In this document: piece after piece, positions 1-9,243 of the stretch
Numbering within the stretch: the first letter of the stretch is position 1
How the letters are laid out: each line of letters starts with the position of its first letter
Assembly: GCA_964619955.1 (NCBI GenBank)
Contig: CAZUJF010000022.1
Coordinates: forward strand, 16,870 to 80,869
Direction of reading: 5' to 3'
Origin: JACQFK01 sp964619955
GTDB taxonomy: Bacteria > Planctomycetota > MHYJ01 > JACPRB01
DNA: 64,000 bases
Made by a program: the position numbers and the translations under genes
Notes under the pieces: generated by a model
Told to the model about the DNA's origin: nothing
The model's database searches: none
What the model saw: the letters and a program-made list of their open reading frames with translations, nothing else

Positions 1-306
1 CTCGACGGCGCCCTGCGCGAGGACGCGGGGCGCTTCTTCTACGGCTCCCGGGTGAGCGCGCTGCGGCTCGGCGACGCGCTGCTGGTGACCGTTCCCGGCG
101 AGGCGCTGCCGGAAATCGGCCATGAAATCCGTTCACGAATGAAGTCGCGCTGGCGCCTCCTGATCGGCCTCGCGCACGACGAGGTCGGATATATCTTGCC
201 CAAAAGCGATTTCGATCCTAAAAAGTATGAGGAGTCCATGTCGCTGGGGCCTGAAACGGCCCCCTTGCTGCTGGAAAACCTGAAACCGATTCTCGAAGGA
301 TTCTGA
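1..306 (+). CDS. Neutral/alkaline ceramidase-like protein, C-terminal part (5' end outside window)
   Basis: The reading frame is open from base 1 and ends at the TGA at 304-306, so only the last 101 residues are present. The segment LLVTVPGEALPEIGHEI followed by LAHDEVGYILP and a KKYEES motif matches the end of the neutral ceramidase N-terminal domain, where a PGE loop and a GYIP-type strand recur. Such proteins are common as secreted or lipid-anchored hydrolases in planctomycetes. The zinc-binding part of the domain is upstream and cannot be seen. The stop lies 4 nt before the next gene, so the two are probably co-transcribed. The substrate is unknown. Confidence 0.6.
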   Translation, partial: LDGALREDAGRFFYGSRVSALRLGDALLVTVPGEALPEIGHEIRSRMKSRWRLLIGLAHDEVGYILPKSDFDPKKYEESMSLGPETAPLLLENLKPILEGF

Positions 307-310
307 TTAC

Positions 311-1360
311 ATGGCCAAGTACGACTATCGCGGCATCATCCATGTCCATTCCACCTACTCCGACGGGACGGGGGACATGGAGGAGATCGCCAAGGCCGCG
401 AACGATGCGGGCGTGGATTTCGTCCTGATGACGGACCACGACCAGATGAAGCCCATGGAGGAAGGCCAGGAGAAGTGGGCCGGCAGCGCGCTGATCCTCT
501 GCGGCACCGAGATCACCCCCGCGAAGAACCACTACCTCGCGTTCGGCGAGAAGAAGCTCAAGGACGCCGGCAAGCTCAAGGACAAGAGCCCGCAGGAAGT
601 CATCGACGCCGTGAACGAGCAGGGCTGGTTCGGGTTCATCGCGCATCCCGACCATCTCGGGACTCAGAAGTACGGCGTGCCGAGCTACCGCTGGGAGGAC
701 TGGAACGTCAGGAACTATACCGGCATCGGGGTCTGGGACCTCATGACCGACTGGCAGGCGCAGCTCGACCGCGACGACGTCTCGATGGAGGTCTACACCG
801 AATTCGAGGACTGGCTCACCGGCCCGCGCATCGAGACGCTCAAGCGCTGGGACGATCTCAACAAGGTGTCGAAGGTCGTCGGCATCGGCGAGGTCGACAA
901 CCACAAGTACAAGAAGGAGCACGAGGGGAAGACGCTCGAGATCTTCCCCTACGAGACCGCGTTCAAGACGATCACCAACCACATCCTGCTCGACAAGCCC
1001 CTCGAAAAGGATTTCAAGAAGGCGAAGAAGCAGGTCCTCGAGGCGGTCCGCCACGGCAGCCTCTACATCTCGTTCGACTGGTGGGACGACCCCGTCGACT
1101 TCTCGTTCGAGATCGACAACGGCACGAAGGTCGCCGGCATGGGCGACAGCATCGAGCTCGGGGAGAAGACGGAGCTGGTCGCGACGTTCCCGCAGGAGGG
1201 CCTGCTGAACGTCTACAAGAACGGCGAATCGATCCTCGAGACCGAGGGCGACGAAATCCTCATCGACATCACCGAGCCGGGCGCGTACCGGGTCGAGGCG
1301 ATGCGGAACGACATCGTCTGGATCCTGTCGAACAACATCTACGTGACGGCGCCGAAGTAA
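311..1360 (+). CDS. PHP-domain metal-dependent phosphoesterase
   Basis: 349 aa. The PHP family catalytic signatures are all visible: HVHSTYSDG at residues 11-19, MTDHD at 40-44, the HPDH motif at 112-115, and GIGEVDNH at 191-198. This set would bind two or three metal ions, as in TrpH/YciV-type nucleotide or oligonucleotide phosphoesterases and in histidinol phosphatase. The C-terminal ~90 residues look like a beta-sandwich appended to the PHP barrel. No signal peptide is seen, so a cytoplasmic location is likely. It starts at ATG 311, 4 nt after the previous gene. The physiological substrate cannot be read from sequence. Confidence 0.85.
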   Translation: MAKYDYRGIIHVHSTYSDGTGDMEEIAKAANDAGVDFVLMTDHDQMKPMEEGQEKWAGSALILCGTEITPAKNHYLAFGEKKLKDAGKLKDKSPQEVIDAVNEQGWFGFIAHPDHLGTQKYGVPSYRWEDWNVRNYTGIGVWDLMTDWQAQLDRDDVSMEVYTEFEDWLTGPRIETLKRWDDLNKVSKVVGIGEVDNHKYKKEHEGKTLEIFPYETAFKTITNHILLDKPLEKDFKKAKKQVLEAVRHGSLYISFDWWDDPVDFSFEIDNGTKVAGMGDSIELGEKTELVATFPQEGLLNVYKNGESILETEGDEILIDITEPGAYRVEAMRNDIVWILSNNIYVTAPK

Positions 1361-1417
1361 GCGGGTTTGGGGGTGGCAGTTCGTGGCTGGTAGCCGGTAG
1401 TCTGGGAAACCCCGCCC

Positions 1418-2281
1418 CTATTCCGCCGACTTGAGCCCGTTCACCCAGGCGCGCCAGGATTCCTCCAGCGCCGCCAGGCTGCGGCCGGTGCTCCGCTCCA
1501 GGGCCGCGCGGCCCGTGGAATCCTCCGCGAAGGCCCCCTTGAAGCTCTTGTAGAAGGGGATCAGTTCGCCGCGCTCCTGGAGGTAGAGGCAAAGATAGCG
1601 CGCGGTGGCGTAGTTCACGCCGCGGTCGTCGCCGTAAAAGCGGTCGGAGGACTGGCGCAGGAGGTCCTCCAGGGACACGGCCCGCGCCGTCCCGAACGCC
1701 GCCTTCAGGCCGGAGAGGCGCCAGTTCACCAGACCCGTCATCGCGCCGTCCCGTTCGATCGACTGTTCGTAGAGCGAGGCGAAGCCCTCGTTGAACCAGC
1801 TCGGCGCGCCGGGCAGGTCCTCCCCGAGCAGCGGATGCACGAGTTCGTGGGCGAGCGTCCCCGTCCCCGTCGAGATGTTCATGACCATCTTGCGCTCGCG
1901 GGCCATGTAGAAGCCGTAGGGGGTCGCGGGCGGGCGCTCGTACGCCGCGCGGCAGTAGGCCTCGTAGCTTTCCTTGTCCTTGAAGAGGTAGACGCGCAGG
2001 GGCCGCTCCGGCCGCCGCGTGAAGAAGTGCGTGTAGAGGTGCCGCGTCATGCGGGAGACCGTGGCCCGGTAGGAGACGAGGCTGTCCGCCGTGTCGTTGG
2101 TGGCGATCCAGAAGGCGTCCTCGAGGCGTTCGATGAGGAAGCCCTCCCCGAGCTCGCGCCGGATCTCCCGCCGGATCGCGAGCTCCTCCTCCTCCGAGCG
2201 GGGCAGGGCCTCCATGCACTGGGGGAGCGGGGGGGTGCAGCCGGAAACGAACAGGAGTCCGAGGGCTGCGAGCATCCTCAC
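1418..2281 (-). CDS. Lipoprotein metalloprotease-like protein (HExxH)
   Basis: 287 aa. It begins with a short hydrophobic segment ending in LLFVSGC, a lipobox that would anchor it to a membrane as a lipoprotein. The middle carries HELVH (about residues 144-148) followed 15-20 residues later by WFNEGFASLYE. This is the gluzincin arrangement of a zinc-binding HExxH plus a downstream glutamate, as in MA-clan peptidases and DUF1570-like planctomycete proteins. The gene is convergent with the PHP gene and divergent from the sugar kinase at 2314, so 2282-2313 must hold both promoters. Peptidase activity is an inference from the motif. Confidence 0.75.
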   Translation of the reverse strand: MRMLAALGLLFVSGCTPPLPQCMEALPRSEEEELAIRREIRRELGEGFLIERLEDAFWIATNDTADSLVSYRATVSRMTRHLYTHFFTRRPERPLRVYLFKDKESYEAYCRAAYERPPATPYGFYMARERKMVMNISTGTGTLAHELVHPLLGEDLPGAPSWFNEGFASLYEQSIERDGAMTGLVNWRLSGLKAAFGTARAVSLEDLLRQSSDRFYGDDRGVNYATARYLCLYLQERGELIPFYKSFKGAFAEDSTGRAALERSTGRSLAALEESWRAWVNGLKSAE

Positions 2282-2298
2282 GGAAGCAGTATACAGGG

Positions 2299-2304
2299 TA
2301 TGAT
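2299..2304 (+). promoter_or_regulatory. -10-like hexamer just upstream of the fruK-like gene
   Basis: TATGAT lies 9 nt before the ATG at 2314, so transcription would begin within a few bases of the start codon. There is no Shine-Dalgarno sequence. This is one of many such cases in the window. No convincing -35 box is seen. Confidence 0.4.
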
Positions 2305-2313
2305 TCCGGGTCG

Positions 2314-3246
2314 ATGATCCTCACCCTGACCCCGCATCCGGCGCTCGACTACACCCTCCGCCTCGACGCGGTCGAGATCGGACGGCGCGGCCGCTACCGC
2401 GATCCGAAGATCGACCCTTCCGGCAAGGGCGTCAATGCGTCCCGCCTGCTGCGGCGGATGGGCGCTCCGACGCTCGCGCTGGGGTTCAGCGCCGGGCACA
2501 CCGGGGCGATCCTGGAGGCGGAACTCACGCGGGAGGGCGTCGCCCACGAATTCCTGCGCGTGGAGGGCCTCACCCGCATCAACGTGACGCTGCTGACGGG
2601 CGCCGAGGGGACGGCGACGCATCTGCACGGCCCCGGGAGCGCCGTGTCCGCCGCGGACGTGGCGGCGCTGCTGCACCTCGTGTCGTCGCGGCTCGCGGGG
2701 GCGAAGGCGCTGCTGCTCTCGGGGAGCCTGCCGCCGGGCATGCCCGACGCCGCCTGCGCGGACCTGGTCCGGCTCGCGCGCGAGGCGGGGGTGCCCTCGA
2801 TCGTGGACATGGAGGGCGGCCCGCTGCTCGAGGCGCTGAAGGAGCGTCCCTCCATCGTCAAACCCAACCGCCTGGAGGCGGAGCGGTTTGCGGGGCGTCC
2901 GTTGACCACGGAGGCGGAGATCCTGGAAGCGGCGGATCGATTGATCGCCGCGGGCGCCGGCTCGGTGGTGATCACGAACGGCGCCGAGGGGGCGCTGGCG
3001 CTGAGCGGCGGCCGGGTCTGGAAGGTCTCCGCCCCGCGCGAAGCGGTCGTGCGCGCCGTGGGGGCGGGCGACTCGTTCGCGGCGGGACTGGCGCTGGGGA
3101 TCTCGCGGGGCCTGGACTTCACGGAAGCCCTGCGCCTCGCGGCCGCGGCAGGGGCGGCCACGGCGCGGGCGCCGGGATCGGGACTCGGGAGTGCCGGGGA
3201 CGTGGAGCGCCTGCGGGACCAGGTCCAGGTCAGACCGCTTCGTTGA
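2314..3246 (+). CDS. PfkB-family 1-phosphofructokinase / hexose-phosphate kinase
   Basis: 310 aa, a usual length for FruK/LacC. N-terminal LTPHPALDYT and the DPSGKGVNASR motif (about residues 34-44) are the sugar-phosphate binding signatures of the 1-phosphofructokinase/tagatose-6-phosphate kinase branch. VGAGDSFAAG near residues 249-258 is the PfkB signature 2 with the catalytic Asp. It would phosphorylate a sugar phosphate with ATP in the cytoplasm. No PTS or fructose operon lies beside it, so the exact sugar is open. Its last 17 nt overlap the convergent glycosyltransferase gene. Confidence 0.85.
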   Translation: MILTLTPHPALDYTLRLDAVEIGRRGRYRDPKIDPSGKGVNASRLLRRMGAPTLALGFSAGHTGAILEAELTREGVAHEFLRVEGLTRINVTLLTGAEGTATHLHGPGSAVSAADVAALLHLVSSRLAGAKALLLSGSLPPGMPDAACADLVRLAREAGVPSIVDMEGGPLLEALKERPSIVKPNRLEAERFAGRPLTTEAEILEAADRLIAAGAGSVVITNGAEGALALSGGRVWKVSAPREAVVRAVGAGDSFAAGLALGISRGLDFTEALRLAAAAGAATARAPGSGLGSAGDVERLRDQVQVRPLR

Positions 3247-4204
3247 GCGCCGCCTGGACGGCCTCCCACCAGCGGGGGAAGACGGCCGCCACCGAATAGA
3301 CCGACTCCGCCCGCGCGCGGGAGGCCGCGCCGTCCATCGTCAGCGCGCGGGCGATGCCGCCCTCCCAGTCCTCCGTCGTCACGCCGCACCCGCCCACGAT
3401 CTCCGCATTGACGCCGACCGGACTCGCGACGACCGGCAATCCGCACGCCAGGTACTGCAGCAGCTTGAAGCCGCATTTGCCGCGGTTCCACTCGTCGTCC
3501 GGCAGCGGCATGATCCCCACGGCGGCGTTGCGCAGCGCCTCCACCTCCGTCTCGCGGCTCCAGGGGACGTACTCGCATTCGAAATCCGGCCGGGCGTTGC
3601 AGACGACGCGCAACGGGGCGCGGATGCGGGCCCGGACGGCTTTCAACGCCGGCAGGTTTTCGCGGCTGCCGGTCCAGACCACCGTGCGGCCGTCGCGGAC
3701 GCCGGGCGTCCAGCGGTCGGTGTCCACCGGCGTGGGCACCACGCTGACCCGGGACGTGTGCTGCCGCGCCCAGGCGGCGAGCGTTTCGTTGCCGGCAATC
3801 ACGCGCGTCGCGCGACGGCAGATCTCCGCGATGGCTTCGGGCCGCCTGAGGTGGAGGGCGTCGTCGAAGTCGAAGATCGAGCGCGGCGCGAGCTTCATCG
3901 CCCAGCGCTCGAGGCGGGGCGTGAGGGACGTCAGGAGTTCGCGCTCGAGATAGACGAGGTCGTGCAGCGGGGCCCGCGCGATCGCGCCGAGCCGGCTGAA
4001 GAGTTTCGCGGCGAAGATCGCGGGGCCGAAGAGGCGGCCGGCGAAGGGGAGGTCGGTCGTGCTGAAGGACTTGGGCGGACGGCAGGGCGCGAGGCTCGCG
4101 CGGGCGGCGTCCTTCAGGCGGGGGAGATACTGCATCACGCGGAAGCGGGAGGAGGGGACGTCCCGGCCCGAGGTGAGGAAGAGGATCTTCGGACGGGCGC
4201 TCAT
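3230..4204 (-). CDS. Glycosyltransferase (GT-B fold, family 4-like)
   Basis: 324 aa. The N-terminus ILFLTSGRDVPSSRFR and the C-terminal half, with IMPLPDDEWNRGKCGFKLLQY followed by ACGLPVVASPVGVN, match GT-B glycosyltransferases where the glutamate/lysine loop binds a nucleotide sugar. No membrane segment is visible. The ATG overlaps the mnmG stop codon (ATGA, 4201-4204), so it is translated by coupling after mnmG. This pairing of a tRNA-modification gene with a glycosyltransferase is unusual. Donor and acceptor are unknown. It is slightly shorter than typical family members (about 370 aa). Confidence 0.75.
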   Translation of the reverse strand: MSARPKILFLTSGRDVPSSRFRVMQYLPRLKDAARASLAPCRPPKSFSTTDLPFAGRLFGPAIFAAKLFSRLGAIARAPLHDLVYLERELLTSLTPRLERWAMKLAPRSIFDFDDALHLRRPEAIAEICRRATRVIAGNETLAAWARQHTSRVSVVPTPVDTDRWTPGVRDGRTVVWTGSRENLPALKAVRARIRAPLRVVCNARPDFECEYVPWSRETEVEALRNAAVGIMPLPDDEWNRGKCGFKLLQYLACGLPVVASPVGVNAEIVGGCGVTTEDWEGGIARALTMDGAASRARAESVYSVAAVFPRWWEAVQAALNEAV

Positions 4205-5943
4205 CGCAGGTGGACCATGAGGAGTTGCAGGTCCGCGGGAGTCACGCCCGCGATGCGGGAGGCCTGTCCGAGCGAGCGCGGACGGATCTTGAGCAGCTTC
4301 TCGCGGGCCTCCCAGCGCAGGTGTTTCAGGCCGGCGTAGTCGAATTTGTCGGGGATGCTCTTGTCCTCGAGGCGGCGGAAGCGCTCGACCTGCGTGGCCT
4401 GGCGCCGGATGTAGCCCTCGTACTTGAGCTCGATGTCGACCTGTTCGGCGATCGCGGGGGCCAGGCCGGGGCGGATTTCGTGGATCAGCGATTCGGGACG
4501 ACGCAGCAGACGGTCCTTGCCGCTCTTGCGGAGTTCGGCATGGGTTTCCGCGATGGCCGTCTCCTTGGCGTCATAGGCCGAGCGGTCCTTCAGGAGCCCG
4601 AGCTCGAAGGCCTTGGGCATGAGGCGCCGGTCCGCGTTGTCGCTGCGCAGCAGGAGCCGGTATTCGGCCCGCGACGTGAACATGCGGTAGGGTTCGCGGT
4701 GTTCGAGGCGGATGAGGTCGTCGATCATGACGCCGATGTAGGCTTCGTCGCGGCGCAGGATGAAGGGCGGGCGCCGCTGGAGGGCGAGGGCGGCGTTGAT
4801 GCCGGCGACCAGTCCCTGTCCGCCCGCCTCCTCGTAGCCGCTCGTCCCGTTGAGCTGGCCCGCGAAGTAGAGCCCGGACACGAGTTTGGTTTCGAGCGTC
4901 GGATGCAGCTGGTGGGGCGGCGCATAGTCGTACTCGACCGCGTAGCCGTAGCGCAGGAACTCCGCGTGCTCCAGTCCCGGGATCGTATGGATGAAGGCCT
5001 CCTGGACGTCGGGCGGCGTGGAGGTCGAGGTGCCGTTGACGTAGATGGACTCGCCGTCGAGCGTTTCGGGTTCGAGGAAGATCTGGTGGCGGTCCTTCTC
5101 GGCGAAGCGGACGACCTTGTCCTCGATGGACGGGCAGTAGCGCGGGCCGACGGAGCTGATCTGGCCGGAGTACATGGGCGCGCGGTGCAGGTTGGCGCGG
5201 ATGATCTCGTGGGTGAGTTCGCGGGTCCAGGTGATCCAGCAGGGCACCTGCCGCTGCGGAAGCGTGGTGGTGAAGTGGGAGAAGGGGACGGGCACGGGGT
5301 CGCCGTGCTGGAGCTTCGTCTTGGAGAAGTCGAGGCTGCTGCGGCGCAACCGGGCGGGCGTGCCGGTCTTGAGGCGGCCGATTTCGAAACCGAGGCGGCG
5401 GAGGCCGTCGCTCAGGGTTTCCGCGCTGGGTTCGCCGATGCGGCCTCCTGTGCGCTGCTCTTCGCCGCAGTGCTGGACGGCTTTGAGGAAGGTACCGGTG
5501 GTCAGGATGACGGCGTTGGCGCGGTAGGTGGCGAGACGGCCCCTGACGCCGACGCAGCGGCCGTCTTCGACGACGAGGTCCTCGGCGGCGTCCGCCGTGA
5601 GCGTGATCCGGGTTTCGCGGGCGAGCAGCGCGGACATGCGCTGTTCGTAAAGGTCCTTGTCGCACTGGGCGCGGGGGGAGCGGACGGCGGGGCCCTTGCC
5701 TGTGTTGAGCATGCGGAACTGGATGGCGGTGGCGTCGGTGGCGCGTCCCATCTCGCCGCCGAGCGCGTCGATCTCCCGGATCATCTGGCCCTTGGCGAGG
5801 CCGCCCATGGCGGGATTGCAGGAGAGGCGGCCGCAGGCGGCGGGGTCCAGCGTCAGGACGAGCGTCTCATGGCCCATGCGGGCGCAGGCGAGGGCGGCCT
5901 CGATCCCCGCGTGGCCGGCGCCGACCACGATGACGTCGTGCAT
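4201..5943 (-). CDS. mnmG: tRNA uridine-5-carboxymethylaminomethyl modification enzyme MnmG (GidA)
   Basis: 580 aa. The N-terminus MHDVIVVGAGHAGIEAAL is the FAD-binding Rossmann motif of MnmG. It is followed by the signature CGRLSCNPAMGG and by MLNTGKGPAVRSPRAQ. GTFL, GEPSAE, RLKTGTPAR and the C-terminal IAGVTPADLQLLMVHL are all family hallmarks. With MnmE it modifies the wobble uridine of several tRNAs. I place the start at the ATG at 5943, because the frame upstream to 6222 is antisense to the sugar dehydrogenase and lacks similarity. A TATAAT hexamer lies 6 nt before this ATG, consistent with a leaderless transcript. Confidence 0.95.
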   Translation of the reverse strand: MHDVIVVGAGHAGIEAALACARMGHETLVLTLDPAACGRLSCNPAMGGLAKGQMIREIDALGGEMGRATDATAIQFRMLNTGKGPAVRSPRAQCDKDLYEQRMSALLARETRITLTADAAEDLVVEDGRCVGVRGRLATYRANAVILTTGTFLKAVQHCGEEQRTGGRIGEPSAETLSDGLRRLGFEIGRLKTGTPARLRRSSLDFSKTKLQHGDPVPVPFSHFTTTLPQRQVPCWITWTRELTHEIIRANLHRAPMYSGQISSVGPRYCPSIEDKVVRFAEKDRHQIFLEPETLDGESIYVNGTSTSTPPDVQEAFIHTIPGLEHAEFLRYGYAVEYDYAPPHQLHPTLETKLVSGLYFAGQLNGTSGYEEAGGQGLVAGINAALALQRRPPFILRRDEAYIGVMIDDLIRLEHREPYRMFTSRAEYRLLLRSDNADRRLMPKAFELGLLKDRSAYDAKETAIAETHAELRKSGKDRLLRRPESLIHEIRPGLAPAIAEQVDIELKYEGYIRRQATQVERFRRLEDKSIPDKFDYAGLKHLRWEAREKLLKIRPRSLGQASRIAGVTPADLQLLMVHLR

Positions 5944-5949
5944 GGGAGG

Positions 5950-5955
5950 ATTATA
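5950..5955 (-). promoter_or_regulatory. TATAAT -10 box for mnmG
   Basis: A perfect TATAAT on the minus strand ends 6 nt before the mnmG ATG at 5943. Transcription would start at or next to the start codon, giving a leaderless mRNA. No good -35 is seen at 16-18 bp. It lies in the 25-nt gap after the sugar dehydrogenase stop. Confidence 0.5.
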
Positions 5956-5968
5956 GGGTTGCCGGCGA

Positions 5969-7135
5969 TTAACGGGCCTTGAGGTGGTAGATCTTTCCGT
6001 CAAAGGAGGAGAAATAGACCTCGCCGTCCGCATCTTCGCCGAAGATCGCGATCTGTTTGCCGGGGAGCGTGAGGAGCAGTTTGGGCGCCGATGCCTGCTT
6101 GCCGTCCCAGCGCAGCCCCCAGAGATTGCCCGTGACGAAATCGCCGTAGAGGTAGACCCCGTCGAGCGCCGGCTGCTTCTTGCCCCGGTACACGCAGCCG
6201 CCGGTGATCGATTTCGCGACACCGTGGTCGTGTTCCACGAGCGGATCGGTGAAGGGGCCGGCTCCTTCGGGCGCCTTGCCCTGCGCGGGAGGCTTGTCGG
6301 CCTTGAATTCGTGGAAGGATTCGCGGACGTTCCAGCCGTAATTGCCGCCTTTGCGGACGATGTTCACTTCCTCCCACTTTTCCTGGCCGACGTCGCCGGA
6401 CCAGAGTTCGCCGGTCTTGCGGTCGAAATGGAAGCCCCAGGGGTTGCGCCAGCCGAGGGACCAGATCTCGGGGCGGTAGCCGGCCTTGCCGACGAAGGGA
6501 TTGTCCCGGGGGATGCCATAGGGCTGGTTCGCACGCGGATTCTGGTCGACGTCGATGCGCAGGAACTTGGCCAGCAGGGTGTCGGTCTTCTGGCCGTTGC
6601 CGTGGGGGTCGTTGCCCATGCCGCCGTCCCCCAGGCCGAGGTAGAGGAACCCGTCGGGCCCGAACTGGATCACGCCGCCGTTGTGGTTTTCGTAGGGTTG
6701 GGGGATCTCGAGGATCGGACGTTCCTCGCCGAGTTTTTCCCCGGAGGCGTCCGCTTTGAACTCGGCGAGCACGTTGCGGCGTCCGGAGGCATCCTTGGGA
6801 TCCTTGGGTTTGTCCGAGGTGGAGTACTGGAGGAAGATGCGCCGGTTCTCCTTGTACTTCGGGTGGAAGGCGATGCCCAGGAGGCCTTCTTCGTTGCCGC
6901 GGGTGCGGATCTTCGGGCCGAGGTCGAGCGCGACGCGGGCCTCCTTGGAGCCGGCGCCGTCGGGGAGGACCTTGACGAGCCCCGAGTGCTGTTCGATGAC
7001 GAAGAGGCGGCGGCTGCCGTCGGGCGGCGCGGCGATGCCGACGACGCGGTCGAACTTCATCCCCGGGAAGGCGTCGACCGCGTCGACATCGGGGATCGGG
7101 CCGTTCTGGAGCAGGAGCAGAAGGGCGATCAGCAT
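5969..7135 (-). CDS. PQQ-dependent sugar dehydrogenase (glucose/sorbosone dehydrogenase family), exported
   Basis: 388 aa from ATG 7135. I chose this start because a hydrophobic signal-like MLIALLLLLQNG follows it and a GAAAGGA ribosome site precedes it; the frame is open to 7210 but that extension is not signal-like. The body is a six-bladed beta-propeller of the GSDH type: EEGLLGIAFHPKY, NHNGGVIQFGPDGFLYLGLG, a RNPWGF motif and GDVGQEKWEEVN are characteristic. The conserved histidine and arginine near ENHNGG and RNPW fit PQQ-type catalysis. It would oxidise a sugar or sugar alcohol in the periplasm. The natural substrate is unknown. Confidence 0.85.
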   Translation of the reverse strand: MLIALLLLLQNGPIPDVDAVDAFPGMKFDRVVGIAAPPDGSRRLFVIEQHSGLVKVLPDGAGSKEARVALDLGPKIRTRGNEEGLLGIAFHPKYKENRRIFLQYSTSDKPKDPKDASGRRNVLAEFKADASGEKLGEERPILEIPQPYENHNGGVIQFGPDGFLYLGLGDGGMGNDPHGNGQKTDTLLAKFLRIDVDQNPRANQPYGIPRDNPFVGKAGYRPEIWSLGWRNPWGFHFDRKTGELWSGDVGQEKWEEVNIVRKGGNYGWNVRESFHEFKADKPPAQGKAPEGAGPFTDPLVEHDHGVAKSITGGCVYRGKKQPALDGVYLYGDFVTGNLWGLRWDGKQASAPKLLLTLPGKQIAIFGEDADGEVYFSSFDGKIYHLKAR

Positions 7136-7314
7136 GAAGGATCCTTTCGGGTTCAGAGCGTAGAGAAAGAGGCAGTTTGCCGCAACTGCTTTCTGGATGG
7201 GGAAATTCACATTCTTCTTTTCTTTAGGTCATGCATAGTCTATATAGAGCGCCGCCCCATCTCTTGTGAGGCGGGGGTGGCCGGGTTTCGGCACAAGCGC
7301 AAAGGGAGGCTTTG

Positions 7315-9162
7315 ATGCAAGCGGTTCGTTTCGGATGGATGTGGCCGGGCACGAAAGTGCTGCTGGCTCTGGCGGCGGCGTTCGTCATTCCCGCATGCGG
7401 GACCGGCGACGACGGCCTTGCGGGCACGGACGGCACGAACGGGACGGACGGCCTGACGGCCAATCCCCCGGCGGCCTGGTCGGCCCCGGCCAACCTGTCG
7501 AACCAGGTGATCCCCTATAACTCTTATGCCTACGGTCAGCAGGCGGTTTTCTCGTCCGACGGCCGGATGCACGTCGTGTACTACGGCTACAATCCCGACA
7601 ACGACTCGGATCAGCTCTTCTACACGAACGCCGCGCCTCCTTATGAGACGTGGTCGTCGCCGGTCCTGGTGAGCCAGACCGACGACACGCCGGACGTCTT
7701 CGACCTGACGGCGGGTGAGGACGGGACGGCGCAGATCGCGTTTGCCCGCTATTTCTACACGGGGATGTCGGATGCGACCGAGTTGGTGCATGTCGCGAAC
7801 ACCCCGGGTGCGCTGCTGACGTTCACGGAGACGCAGGTCTTCGTGGAGCCGCTCTATACCAGCGCCATCAATTCCACCCGGATTCTCATGCGTGGCTCCG
7901 TGGCGCATGTGGTCTGGGGGCTGTACACCGGTGAGTACGACGACTACTACTACAGCAACAGTGCCGTGTCGGGCGGCTGGCCCACGCTGGCGCCCACGCT
8001 GGTGGAGGCTCCAAGCCGCGACATCTATTCCAAGCACTACACCTTCGCGAAAGACGCCTCCGGGAAGCTCCACCTCGCGTACTATTACGACAATTCGTCG
8101 CGCGAGGTCCGCTACCGCTCGATCGCTTCGGGCGCGGGCTCGTTCAGTCTGCCCCAGTCCGTGAGCGACTCCTCCGAGAGCACCATCACGATCGAGGACG
8201 GCGCCCCCATCGTGCAGTTCGACGGGAGCAACAACGTGTTCGTGTTCTACAAGCGCTGGGACGCGGCGTCCTACCCCTGGCGCGCCATCCTGATGAACAG
8301 CAAGTCGGCCGCCGGCAGCTTCGCGGCCGCCAGCGAGACGGTCGTGACGGAGTCGCCGAACGGAGACGAGATTCCGTCTTTCGGCAGCGGCAACGATTGG
8401 GCGGGCATCGTGGACGTCCAGGTGACGTCCGCGGGCGCCGTCCACGCGGCCTGGAGGAGTGACGACGACGGTACCACGAACTTCGGCTACCCGGTCTACT
8501 ACCGATACAAGGCCCCCGGGGTGAATCCTGCGAGCGGCTGGGACGAGGCCCAGGTGGCTGCTTATAGCACCTCTGCGGACGGCGCGAGCGCTTCTTCCGG
8601 TGCGTTCCGCTCGGTCCTCGTTCGTCCTGCAACCGGTGGAGACGTCAATATCTTCTACTCGGAGTCGGTGGGATTCTTCGGCCCCACCCTGTACTCCCTG
8701 ATGCACGCGTTCAAGCCGGTGGGCGAAGCTGCTTTCCGCAATGGGGGGAATGTCAGCGGGCCGACAAACGTCGCTGGCGGGACCGGCGCGTTTGGATCGG
8801 CAGCTACGAACTACTTCGTGGACGCCGGAGTGGACGAGAACGGGCTCCCCTATGTGCTCATGGAGACGTTCTACATGAGCGGTTTCAACAGCATAAGCCT
8901 CTCGTACACGCATCGCTGGGCCAACCAGTGGATCGCAGGGGTGGACGTGAACGGGGTGAACGTTATCGGAACGGATGACGGATATGACGTCTGGTCCGGC
9001 CATGATCCGGACGGGCGTCTGCATGTGCTGTGGCGCCAGGTGACGGACCCGTTCAATTCCTACGCCGAAGATGTGATGCATTCGAACACGCTGGTGGAAT
9101 CTCAGACGTTCTGGGGCCGTATCGGGTTCTCGAACTATTCCCCGTTTGGCGGCGGCCCGTAA
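7315..9162 (+). CDS. Secreted lipoprotein with beta-propeller-like repeats
   Basis: 615 aa. It starts at ATG 7315 after a GGGAGG site at 7305-7310. A hydrophobic segment ending in FVIPACG is a lipobox. Just after it is a short Gly-rich, collagen-like stretch (GTDGTNGTDG), as often seen in exported lipoproteins. The rest is rich in Tyr, Ser and Asp with recurring units such as GRMHVVYYG, GTAQIAFARY, GKLHLAYYYD and GRLHVLWRQ. These look like sialidase- or BNR-like beta-propeller blades. No catalytic motif is recognised. A surface-binding or structural role is possible. It is a monocistronic-looking gene with a hairpin after it. Confidence 0.7.
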   Translation: MQAVRFGWMWPGTKVLLALAAAFVIPACGTGDDGLAGTDGTNGTDGLTANPPAAWSAPANLSNQVIPYNSYAYGQQAVFSSDGRMHVVYYGYNPDNDSDQLFYTNAAPPYETWSSPVLVSQTDDTPDVFDLTAGEDGTAQIAFARYFYTGMSDATELVHVANTPGALLTFTETQVFVEPLYTSAINSTRILMRGSVAHVVWGLYTGEYDDYYYSNSAVSGGWPTLAPTLVEAPSRDIYSKHYTFAKDASGKLHLAYYYDNSSREVRYRSIASGAGSFSLPQSVSDSSESTITIEDGAPIVQFDGSNNVFVFYKRWDAASYPWRAILMNSKSAAGSFAAASETVVTESPNGDEIPSFGSGNDWAGIVDVQVTSAGAVHAAWRSDDDGTTNFGYPVYYRYKAPGVNPASGWDEAQVAAYSTSADGASASSGAFRSVLVRPATGGDVNIFYSESVGFFGPTLYSLMHAFKPVGEAAFRNGGNVSGPTNVAGGTGAFGSAATNYFVDAGVDENGLPYVLMETFYMSGFNSISLSYTHRWANQWIAGVDVNGVNVIGTDDGYDVWSGHDPDGRLHVLWRQVTDPFNSYAEDVMHSNTLVESQTFWGRIGFSNYSPFGGGP

Positions 9163-9188
9163 GCGGTTGTCCGCATCCCTGTAATCAA

Positions 9189-9221
9189 GGGGGAGGAGGT
9201 CCCGGGGGGACCTCCTCCCCC
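9189..9221 (+). terminator. Perfect 15-bp hairpin after the propeller lipoprotein
   Basis: The arms 9189-9203 and 9207-9221 (GGGGGAGGAGGTCCC and its exact reverse complement) flank a 3-nt loop. The hairpin is very stable but has no U-tract after it. It may therefore be a transcript-stabilising 3' structure or a pause site rather than a classical intrinsic terminator. It sits 27 nt after the stop of the upstream gene and just before the next gene at 9244. Confidence 0.55.
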
Positions 9222-9243
9222 GCGCAATTCCCGGAGGTCTGCG